From: CAVYTF01 sp963708205 | GTDB lineage: Bacteria > Bacteroidota > Bacteroidia > Chitinophagales > Chitinophagaceae | Direction of reading: 5' to 3' | DNA length: 64,000 bases | Assembly (NCBI GenBank): GCA_963708205.1 | Contig: OY970196.1 | Span: 2,976,001-3,040,000 of the forward strand | Part shown: one piece after another, positions 36,061 to 42,180 of the stretch | Layout: every line of letters begins with the position of its first letter | How positions within the stretch are numbered: position 1 is the stretch's first letter | The notes under the pieces: generated by a model | The model's input: only the letters and a program-made list of their open reading frames with translations | Told to the model about the DNA's origin: nothing | The model's database searches: none | Translations under genes and position numbers: made by a program

Positions 36061-37104
36061 ATGCTTTCTCTTTTTTTGCCAAGACAACATGATGATAGCT
36101 GCAATAATATTAAAGTAATAGCAGGTGATATTGGCGGCACCAAAACAAATCTTGGCTTATTTGAAAGCAGAGATGGCAAGATGGTATTGTTGCATTCGAG
36201 TACGTATCATTCCAATAAATTTCCATCTTTCACAGGCATTGTCAACCAGTTTTTATTAGAAACAGAAAATGAAAAACCAGACAGGATATCCATTGGTATT
36301 GCAGGACCTGTTTTAAACGGCAGAGTGCAGGCAACCAATTTGCCATGGATCATTGAAGCAACTACTTTGCAGGCAGAAACACAAACCAAAGAAGTTGCCT
36401 TATTGAATGATCTTGAAGCAAACGCTTACGGGCTCGCAGGTTTGAATGAAACTGATATAGAGGTTTTGCACAATCCCATTCAAAATCCTCAGGGAAATAT
36501 TGCTTTGCTGGCTCCTGGCACAGGCTTGGGAGAAGCGATTTTATTTTGGGATAAAATAAATTATCATCCTTTCGCAACAGAAGGAGGGCATTGCAATTTT
36601 GCACAACAATCAGAGTTTGATGTTTCTCTTTTTAAATACCTTAACCGGAAAACAAAATTTGTTAGCTGGGAACATTTGGTAAGCGGACCGGCTATTTATA
36701 ATATCTATAAGTTTCTGCGTGATAAGAAAAAAATGGAAGAACCGCATTGGCTTGAAGTAAGGCTGGCAGCAGACGACCCATCGGCGGTTATCAGCAATAC
36801 TGCATTGGAAGGCATCAGCGAAATTTGTGATGAAGTGATGAAAGTTTTTGCACGTTACATTGCGCGGGAATCTTACAATCTTGCGTTGAAAGCAAAAGCA
36901 ACCGGTGGCTTGTATCTTGGTGGTGGTATTCCTCCTAAAATAAAAAAATATCTTGCGTCAAAAACTTTTTACGATGCTTTTTTAGAGACAGATAAAATGG
37001 AAGATCTGTTAAGTAAAATATCTATTAATTTAATAACAAATACAAACACTGCTTTGATCGGAGCTGCTTATTATGGTGCCTTCGGCGAACAGCAAATAAG
37101 TTAA
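36061..37104 (+). CDS. glk: Glucokinase
   Basis: A 347-residue ROK/hexokinase-fold enzyme that phosphorylates glucose with ATP. Seen are 'GDIGGTKTNLGLFE' (phosphate 1), 'VALLNDLEANAYGL' (catalytic Asp), 'LAPGTGLGEAI' and 'ATEGGHCNFA'. The product fits bacterial glucokinase (Glk, PF02685) better than ROK repressors. The ATG at 36061 gives 22 residues before the first strand; a shorter start is not available in ATG form. It follows the NDH-2 gene on the same strand and ends at a strong terminator. Confidence 0.9.
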   Translation: MLSLFLPRQHDDSCNNIKVIAGDIGGTKTNLGLFESRDGKMVLLHSSTYHSNKFPSFTGIVNQFLLETENEKPDRISIGIAGPVLNGRVQATNLPWIIEATTLQAETQTKEVALLNDLEANAYGLAGLNETDIEVLHNPIQNPQGNIALLAPGTGLGEAILFWDKINYHPFATEGGHCNFAQQSEFDVSLFKYLNRKTKFVSWEHLVSGPAIYNIYKFLRDKKKMEEPHWLEVRLAADDPSAVISNTALEGISEICDEVMKVFARYIARESYNLALKAKATGGLYLGGGIPPKIKKYLASKTFYDAFLETDKMEDLLSKISINLITNTNTALIGAAYYGAFGEQQIS

Positions 37105-37111
37105 CTGCATA

Positions 37112-37137
37112 AAAAAGTTGCCTTAGATAAGGCAACC
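37112..37137. terminator. Terminator between glucokinase and hsp20
   Basis: GTTGCCTT-AGAT-AAGGCAAC is a perfect eight-pair stem. On the minus strand it is followed by TTTTTTAT, so it is strongest for hsp20, and it also serves glk. Confidence 0.8.
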
Positions 37138-37157
37138 TCTTTCACAAAAAAACACAA

Positions 37158-37610
37158 TTAAGAAATCTGAATTTGTCTCGGTGGTTTTTGTTTTGCTTCT
37201 TCTTTTTTAGGGATCATAAGATGCAATAAACCGTTTTCGTATTTCGCCTGAATCTTATCAATATCCACAACATCTTTTTGTAAATTAAATGTTCTTTGGA
37301 AAGATTGATAACTAAATTCTTTGCGGCTGTATTTTTCATCATACCTGTTTTCACTTTCGCGTTTCATTTCAGAGCTGATGGTTAATGCATTGCCGTCAAG
37401 TTCGATCCTAAAATCTTTTTTTGTCATGCCTGGCGCAGCAACTTCAACTTCATAGTTTTCTGCAGTTTCCTTAATGTTCACCGCAGGAATTGTTGTGTTG
37501 GTTTCTGAGTAATTTGAATTGTTCCAGTCAAATAAATCACGATTAAAAAAATCATCAAACAATACAGGCCATGAGTTTAAATAACTGCCGTTTCTTTTTG
37601 TGAGTGACAT
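37158..37610 (-). CDS. Small heat-shock protein (Hsp20/alpha-crystallin)
   Basis: A 150-residue ATP-independent holdase. The alpha-crystallin domain starts near residue 42 ('IPAVNIKETAENYEVEVAAPGM') and ends with 'KYENGLLHLMIPKKEE', which carries the conserved G-x-L. A short C-terminal tail ends in 'RQIQIS', an IxI-type motif for oligomer contacts. GGAGG lies 9 bases before the ATG, an unusually strong Shine-Dalgarno for this genome. No CIRCE element was seen upstream. Confidence 0.93.
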   Translation of the reverse strand: MSLTKRNGSYLNSWPVLFDDFFNRDLFDWNNSNYSETNTTIPAVNIKETAENYEVEVAAPGMTKKDFRIELDGNALTISSEMKRESENRYDEKYSRKEFSYQSFQRTFNLQKDVVDIDKIQAKYENGLLHLMIPKKEEAKQKPPRQIQIS

Positions 37611-37916
37611 ATTAAACCTCCATTTTAAAATTGTTTAAAAATTATTTTAGAAATAATTTTCAAAGGATATGCCACTGCAATTTAAAAGGAGAAATAAGGA
37701 AAATTTGTCTTTGGAATATAAAAAAGTGACAGAAAAAAAGTCAAAATTTCTGTTTACATGACATTGTCTTGATAAAAAATAAAGCAATATGCGGTTCATG
37801 TTTGATATTTTGCATTCGATAGATGTAAAACAATATAAAAAATCCATAACAATTCTTTTGTTGTTTTTAAAAATATATGGCAAGAATTTTTCGTAAGTAC
37901 TATATAAACTAAATCT
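37611..37916. other. Intergenic region upstream of hsp20, about 300 bp
   Basis: AT-rich DNA between hsp20 (minus) and the small-ORF region (plus). A 78-codon frame on the minus strand (37647-37883) has poor composition and is not called. No convincing heat-shock promoter is seen. Confidence 0.5.
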
Positions 37917-37991
37917 ATGGAAAGCATCATCTTAAATAATCAAAGAGATATTATAATTGCTGAAGTGTTATTACAGGAAGTTTTGAGTTAA
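37917..37991 (+). other. 24-codon ORF or gene remnant
   Basis: ATG at 37917 opens MESIILNNQRDIIIAEVLLQ and stops at 37991. Its composition is protein-like, but it is too short to judge. It could be a leftover N-terminus cut off by rearrangement at the repeat that begins near 38045. Confidence 0.25.
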
Positions 37992-38044
37992 CAATAAGGC
38001 TACAACTTACCAATAAATAAAACATTCAAAAATGCCTATAATTT

Positions 38045-38135
38045 ACATTATGTTAAACGGCGCACGTAGTCGCAAAGCACTTCTTTCTTTTTTTGCCAGC
38101 GCTCCTTATAACTTAGAGAGTGGTTATTAAAATCT
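38045..38135 (+). repeat. Small-ORF unit leader J1
   Basis: Reads TTATGTTAAACGGCGCAC, then GCAAAGCACTTCTTTC, TTTTTTTGCCAGCGC and GTGGTTATTAAAATC. The same order of words occurs in J3 (38900-38985, plus) and in altered form on the minus strand in J2 (38598-38737) and J4 (39296-39350). It precedes the ORF at 38151. Confidence 0.6.
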
Positions 38136-38150
38136 AAGTGGTGCACACCA

Positions 38151-38372
38151 ATGGCACAACCTACTCAATCTCAAATTGAGACATGCAATGAACTATTAGA
38201 CAAAGTTCAAAAGATGTTTGGCACAGAACAAAGTAAAATTGATTTACTTAAAATTCATCTTCCTCAAATTCAGGCGGAATTTGGCGATTTAGCTCCTGTA
38301 AAAGTTCTTCAGGTGTTAGAGCCGAAAGTTGCGGAATTTCGGTTGAAAACCTTACTTGCATCATTTCAATAA
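38151..38372 (+). CDS. Small hypothetical protein, 73 aa
   Basis: A 73-residue ORF beginning MAQPTQSQIETCNELLDKVQ, amphipathic and mostly helical by composition, rich in Leu, Lys, Gln and Glu. No family is recognised. It starts 16 bases after leader J1. Its last 125 bases overlap the oppositely transcribed 107-residue ORF, so at most one may be a true gene, or the pair may form an antisense arrangement. Confidence 0.4.
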   Translation: MAQPTQSQIETCNELLDKVQKMFGTEQSKIDLLKIHLPQIQAEFGDLAPVKVLQVLEPKVAEFRLKTLLASFQ

Positions 38373-38571
38373 GTCCCTTATAACGCAAGATTGTATTTTT
38401 ATCAATTTCGGTATCTAATTCTTTAGATAACTTTTCTATTGTGAGTTTAGCTTCGCTAAATTTTACATTATCAACTTGTGCTGATAATTCAAGAACAAAT
38501 TTTTTCAGAATTTGATTTTGACTTAATGATTGAGTAATTAAGAAAAGTAAAAATTGTTCGTATTTCTTCAT
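38248..38571 (-). CDS. Small hypothetical helical protein, 107 aa
   Basis: Begins MKKYEQFLLFLITQSLSQNQ; the ATG at 38571 is preferred because upstream in-frame sequence belongs to leader J2. The sequence is helical and charged ('KLTIEKLSKELDTEIDKNTILRYKGLIEMMQ') and ends in an acidic tail (PPEFEEDEF). No family is recognised. It converges on, and overlaps, the ORF at 38151-38372. The balanced composition makes it the better gene of the pair. Confidence 0.5.
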   Translation of the reverse strand: MKKYEQFLLFLITQSLSQNQILKKFVLELSAQVDNVKFSEAKLTIEKLSKELDTEIDKNTILRYKGLIEMMQVRFSTEIPQLSALTPEELLQELNRQIPPEFEEDEF

Positions 38572-38597
38572 GATAATTTTTAAATGAAGATAACAAA

Positions 38598-38737
38598 ATG
38601 CTTTGCATTTTAAAGAGAGGCTCCGCCGCTTCAAAAAAAGAAAAGAAGTGTTGCTCCCTGCCAGCAACGGCGGAATTTTTACCATGTAAAAATAAAATTC
38701 CGCCTTCACAGAGGGCACACCGAGTAACATAATGTAG
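38598..38737 (-). repeat. Small-ORF unit leader J2
   Basis: On the minus strand: ACATTATGTTACTCGGTGTG, then GCAACACTTCTTTTC, TTTTTTTGAAGCGGCG and TCTTTAAAATGCAA. The order of words matches J1. An extra hairpin (GGCGGAATTTT / AAAATTCCGCC, 38669-38704) lies inside it. It faces J1 across the two overlapping ORFs. Confidence 0.55.
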
Positions 38738-38912
38738 AGTTATATGCGAAATGGTATGAGGCAGTTAAGTGTGCGGCTTGAAAGCCGCGAGGGATAGGCT
38801 TATTGCGATTTTTTAAGAATAAATACTTTATTTTTGTAAAAATAAAATTCTTAAAAAATCGCAATAAGCCTATCTTTGAAATACCATTTACATATAACTG
38901 ATCTTTATGTTA
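38725..38912. repeat. 188-bp layered palindrome with attC-like geometry
   Basis: From outside in: TAACATAA (38725-38732) pairs with TTATGTTA (38905-38912); six unpaired bases on each side; GTTATATG with CATATAAC; a two-versus-one bulge; AAATGGTAT with ATACCATTT; a one-sided 35-base segment holding its own hairpin GCGGCTT-GA-AAGCCGC; then a perfect 28-bp stem (38793-38820 with 38847-38874), a six-base bulge AAATAC, a nine-pair stem and a GT loop. An AAC/GTT outer box, an unpaired spacer, an inner box and a long variable stem is the plan of an integron attC site, but this one is longer than usual and no integrase is near. Confidence 0.75.
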
Positions 38913-38985
38913 AATGGCGCACAACGCAGTTGTCTTCTTTTTTGGCTCACGCCGCCTGGATTATAATGGTGGCTTAAATTCTTTC
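38900..38985 (+). repeat. Small-ORF unit leader J3
   Basis: Reads CTTTATGTTAAATGGCGCAC, CAGTTGTCTTCTTTTTTGG, CACGCCGCC and TGGTGGCTTAAATTCT. It matches J1 at 16 of 17 bases from TTATGTTAAA to GCGCAC and keeps the later words in order. Its first bases form the right foot of the large palindrome. Confidence 0.6.
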
Positions 38986-38994
38986 TTAGCTTAA

Positions 38995-39237
38995 CTATCG
39001 GTTTCGGAACAATTCTACTATTAACGTGGCTAATGTTCGAAATACGCCACCTACAGCGGCTATTGAAATCGCGAATAAAATTGGATGCTTCTGTGTCCAA
39101 TCTTTTTTATTCACTTCTCTTATTATTTCTCCAAGCATTATAAAATTTTTTTTCTGTAAATCTTCTATTGATTGCATTCCTCCAAAATCAATTTTGTTCA
39201 GCATCTTAGGAGTTGTATCGATTTCTATTTCATGCAA
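38995..39237 (-). CDS. Small hypothetical membrane protein, 80 aa
   Basis: Begins MHEIEIDTTPKMLNKIDFGG. A charged N-terminal half ('IEDLQKKNFIMLGEIIREVNKKDW') is followed by one hydrophobic helix (about 52-74, ILFAISIAAVGGVFRTLATLIV) and ends FRNR. No family is recognised. It lies between leaders J3 (plus) and J4 (minus) and reads from the J4 side. An antisense ORF (39026-39241) covers the same DNA but has a worse composition. Confidence 0.45.
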   Translation of the reverse strand: MHEIEIDTTPKMLNKIDFGGMQSIEDLQKKNFIMLGEIIREVNKKDWTQKHPILFAISIAAVGGVFRTLATLIVELFRNR

Positions 39238-39295
39238 ATAAGAGCTGTATAAATCAGAAAGTCGGTAGATGGCTGTATGTCCTTATAGTGTTCCT

Positions 39296-39350
39296 TGCAT
39301 TTTAAAGATGCGCTCATCATGCATCAAACAAGAAAAAATTAGTGATTAAA
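39296..39350 (-). repeat. Small-ORF unit leader J4 (partial)
   Basis: On the minus strand: TTTTTTCTTGTTTGATGC, GAGCGC and TCTTTAAAATGCAA. The last 14 bases are identical to those in J2. The GTTAAAY end seen in J1 and J3 is not recognisable here. Confidence 0.45.
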
Positions 39351-39448
39351 ATTTGCTTATAAAGTTGTTAGTTTAAAATAAATTATCTCAAATTTGGGTT
39401 TATGAAAATAGGCTTATGAGTTTAATTTAGGTTAATTAAATTCTCAGG

Positions 39449-39476
39449 GCGGTAGTCTTATCTATCGCTCTTTTTT
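39449..39476 (+). terminator. Terminator hairpin 1 of a repeated series
   Basis: GCGGTAG-TCTTAT-CTATCGC followed by TCTTTTTT. No plus-strand gene ends just before it. Related hairpins are at 39610 and 40196. Confidence 0.6.
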
Positions 39477-39609
39477 ATTATTAAATTGTCAACTAATCCC
39501 CTCTTCGCCTCTGCCACCTTAAAAAAACCTTAGAATAATTTTTCGTCGTAATAATTTCAATTCTCAGCCGTTTCATTCACTGACGTAGTTTTTTAAGTTA
39601 AGATAAGCG

Positions 39610-39636
39610 GCGGTAGTTTCTACTATCGCTTTTTTA
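39610..39636 (+). terminator. Terminator hairpin 2 of a repeated series
   Basis: GCGGTAG-TTTCTA-CTATCGC followed by TTTTTTAT. It lies 70 bases upstream of the small exported-protein gene at 39708, with no gene before it, so it either ends a short RNA or acts as an attenuator. Confidence 0.6.
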
Positions 39637-39707
39637 TTTAGCTAAAATCTCTTTTTATTAAGAATAGGAATTATCAATAATTTTCTTTTTTTTTGCAAAA
39701 AAAATTT

Positions 39708-40028
39708 ATGAAAAAGACAATCCTGTTACTTGCATTGTTTGCATGCACATCCGTTATGTATGCGCAACAACATCCGATGGTTCGTTTTTCTGTAATTATT
39801 GGTCAGGACAGACCAACGGCAACAGAAACCAGAATTTTAAAAGGTGAAGAGTCTAAGCACCCTGCGATTGTTTCGGCGATCAATCAATTAAACAGTGCCA
39901 TTTCAAGTTTAAGAAATGCACCGGACGATTTTGGCGGTCATAAACAAGATGCAATTGATGCTGCGCAAAAAGCTGTTGTTTCTTTAAGAAAAGCTTTGTA
40001 TTATCATGTGTATGCTGAAGGAAAATAA
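39708..40028 (+). CDS. Small exported protein, 106 aa, unrecognised
   Basis: The ATG at 39708 (MKKTILLLALFACTSVMYAQ) gives a clean signal peptide of 20 residues; the five codons before it in frame are not needed. The mature 86 residues are helical, with regularly spaced Ala and Leu ('SAINQLNSAISSLRNAPDDF', 'DAIDAAQKAVVSLRKALYY'). It is probably periplasmic. No family is recognised. Its own terminator follows at 40051. Confidence 0.65.
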   Translation: MKKTILLLALFACTSVMYAQQHPMVRFSVIIGQDRPTATETRILKGEESKHPAIVSAINQLNSAISSLRNAPDDFGGHKQDAIDAAQKAVVSLRKALYYHVYAEGK

Positions 40029-40050
40029 TTTTTAAACCACTTATTATAAA

Positions 40051-40078
40051 ACCCGGAGTAATTGCTTCGGGTTTTTTT
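40051..40078 (+). terminator. Terminator after the small exported protein
   Basis: ACCCGGAG-TAATTG-CTTCGGGT followed by seven Ts. Confidence 0.85.
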
Positions 40079-40195
40079 ATGATTAAATATTTCTCAATTA
40101 TCCGCAACTATGTGGATTACTATTTTTTAATCTTTATTTAAAAAGAAATTAGCTTTATCTTTCTTAAAATAAGGGTACGGATTAAATTTAAAAAA

Positions 40196-40220
40196 GCGAT
40201 AGTTTCTACTATTGCTTTTT
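40196..40220 (+). terminator. Terminator hairpin 3 of a repeated series
   Basis: GCGATAG-TTTCTA-CTATTGC followed by TTTTTGC. The loop is identical to that of hairpin 2. It lies 100 bases upstream of the DUF6799 gene, again without a gene directly before it. Confidence 0.55.
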
Positions 40221-40319
40221 GCATTTTACGCATATTCAAAGTTCTTGAAAAGTTTTTTCTTGGCATAATAAATGCAATTCAGTTCTAAAATTTAGTTTAA
40301 AAATATAAATTATTTAGCC

Positions 40320-40778
40320 ATGAAAAAGATCCTTTTTATTACAGCTCTTACTATTTGTACGGGCTCGCTTTTTGCTCAAACAAGCAGCAGTTCTACGTCC
40401 GGTTCTTCATCAAGCACGAGTTCAAAATCTTCATCATCAAACTGCTATTACATGAGTAATGGCTCCATGATGGAAATGATGAATGGAGAAAACATGACCA
40501 TGAGCAAAGACGCCAAATTAAAAAATGGTGCAACGGTTATGACTGATGGCACTATCAAAATGTCTAACGGTACTACAAAAACTTTGAAAGATGGCCAGTG
40601 CGTGGATATGAATGGAAAAATCTCTACGATGAAAATGCCTATGAACGGAAGCAATTCAGGAACAATGAATGGAAATTCTAACGGCAGTGGTGGCACAATG
40701 AACAATAACAATGGATCAATGAACAACGCTGGGGGCACAATGAATACCGGGAAAAATAAAAGTGACTCAACAAAGTAG
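40320..40778 (+). CDS. Exported DUF6799-like protein
   Basis: A 152-residue protein with a signal peptide (ending SLFAQ), a Ser-rich linker (about 21-40) and a repeat-rich core: 'NCYYMSNGSMMEMMNGENM', 'LKNGATVMTDGTIKMSNGTTKTLKDGQCVDMNGKI'. The short G-[KST] strand turns and Met/Lys content fit the DUF6799 group of small periplasmic proteins. The tail is Asn/Gly-rich. Metal binding (Met-rich) is possible but unproven. Terminator at 40799. Confidence 0.7.
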   Translation: MKKILFITALTICTGSLFAQTSSSSTSGSSSSTSSKSSSSNCYYMSNGSMMEMMNGENMTMSKDAKLKNGATVMTDGTIKMSNGTTKTLKDGQCVDMNGKISTMKMPMNGSNSGTMNGNSNGSGGTMNNNNGSMNNAGGTMNTGKNKSDSTK

Positions 40779-40798
40779 AATGTAATTTAAATTAAAAT

Positions 40799-40828
40799 AA
40801 AAGAGCTGCAACTTGCAGCTCTTTTATT
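40799..40828. terminator. Bidirectional terminator
   Basis: AAAAGAGCTGCA-ACT-TGCAGCTCTTTT is a perfect twelve-pair stem, between the DUF6799 gene and the convergent TPR gene. Confidence 0.85.
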
Positions 40829-40848
40829 TTATCAAAAGTGGTGAGAAT

Positions 40849-42159
40849 TCAAGGTTTATATTTATCGTGCTCAGCATCAAACTGTTTAAACAATGCATCG
40901 TATTTATCAACGTCACCAGGATTAACGCCGCGACTTTTATCACGTTTCCAGGAATAAATATTTGCCAGAAAATCAACCGTTCTGTTCAAAGAATTACTTT
41001 CAACTTTCGTTCTGTCCGTTTTTGCTTTTAAAATATTATAAGCTTGCGTGAGCCAATAAGCAGCAGAATCAGCTAATGGCATTTCTTGTTTTTCTACAAT
41101 AGTTCTTTGTTCTTTTAAACCCGCGGTTTCTCCCCTGAGCTGAAAAAAACGTTCGTCATAAACACTGTAAATATTATAATACATAATGCCTGCGTTAAAG
41201 GCATATAAACCGTTTTGCTGCATTGCAAAAGCTTTTTTGTAGGCATCTGCTGCAAGGTATTTTATATCAACCTGTTTAGCGCTGTCAATTTTGCTTAATT
41301 GATCTTTTGTAAGTCCTGCAAATGATTCTCCATACCCTATATATTGGTCTGCTGTTGTTATTTTACCTGCTGCATCTTCCTGTTTATATTTTGCAACTAT
41401 ATCGTCAATGCTGCTGTTGTTATTAAGATCCTGCATTTCATATTCATTCCACAAAGTCATATCTGCAGGATAATATTCTTTTGCTGCTGCGAGCGCATTT
41501 TTAAAATCAGCATTGTCATTTTTTGTAGAATAATAATTTACCAGGAACTGGTATATTTCTTTATAATCCGGCCCCGTTACTTTGTAATTAGCTAATATCT
41601 GGTAATATTTTGCAGCGCTGTCAAGTTGTTTGTTATTTTGGTAAGCATAACCCGCATAAGCTGTTGAAGCCGTATCAAAAGCACCAGGAGCTGCTTTGGT
41701 CCATTTTCGTTTAAAAAGATATTCACTATAAAATTCAGCCATACTAAAATATAGTGCAGCAGAATCATACTCTTTCAATTTATACGTTCTGCTTCCTTCA
41801 TCAAAAGATGTAGAATAAATATCAAAAAAAGGTTGTGGACCTGCGGGATATTTTAATGTCATGCTGAACGATGTGTCTGCATGAATATATTTTCTAAGAG
41901 CAGCATCAGCAAGAAATCCTGAGTTTGGATATTTTGCCCGCAATGCCGGATTTGCAAAAATCCCTGCATACACTGCGCCTGTATAAAAATAGGTCTCGGG
42001 TTTGTTCGCCACTTTTGGGTCAGCAACAACTTTATCGAGTGCTACCTTAGCGGCTTCAGGTTGTTTTAAAATCATTGCTTTATTAACATCTGTAAAGTCC
42101 TGGCTTAATGCAAATGAACTGATAATTGCAAAACCTACCGGCAGAAAAATCTTCTTCAT
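40849..42159 (-). CDS. Exported TPR-like protein downstream of gyrA
   Basis: A 436-residue protein with a signal peptide (ending FALSQ) and degenerate tetratricopeptide helices throughout ('NKAMILKQPEAAKVALDKVV', 'YDSAALYFSMAEFYSEYL', 'KQLDSAAKYYQILANYK'). TPRs make protein-protein contacts; this one would do so in the periplasm. It follows gyrA by 21 bp and is probably co-transcribed. A gyrA-TPR pairing is usual in this group as far as I recall. Confidence 0.8.
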   Translation of the reverse strand: MKKIFLPVGFAIISSFALSQDFTDVNKAMILKQPEAAKVALDKVVADPKVANKPETYFYTGAVYAGIFANPALRAKYPNSGFLADAALRKYIHADTSFSMTLKYPAGPQPFFDIYSTSFDEGSRTYKLKEYDSAALYFSMAEFYSEYLFKRKWTKAAPGAFDTASTAYAGYAYQNNKQLDSAAKYYQILANYKVTGPDYKEIYQFLVNYYSTKNDNADFKNALAAAKEYYPADMTLWNEYEMQDLNNNSSIDDIVAKYKQEDAAGKITTADQYIGYGESFAGLTKDQLSKIDSAKQVDIKYLAADAYKKAFAMQQNGLYAFNAGIMYYNIYSVYDERFFQLRGETAGLKEQRTIVEKQEMPLADSAAYWLTQAYNILKAKTDRTKVESNSLNRTVDFLANIYSWKRDKSRGVNPGDVDKYDALFKQFDAEHDKYKP

Positions 42160-42180
42160 AGAGGGTTTATTTTGATGTTT

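Noticed and set aside
37647..37883. 78-codon minus ORF upstream of hsp20
   Set aside because: Phe/Ser/Asn-rich composition with no domain; it lies in the AT-rich upstream region of hsp20 and looks like a chance frame.
38739..38898. Retron msr/msd hairpin
   Set aside because: The long stem is reminiscent of an msd, but no reverse transcriptase lies within the window and the layered outer boxes do not fit.
39026..39241. 71-codon plus ORF antisense to the 80-residue membrane protein
   Set aside because: Cys/Ile/Ser-rich composition typical of an antisense shadow; the minus-strand frame is more protein-like.
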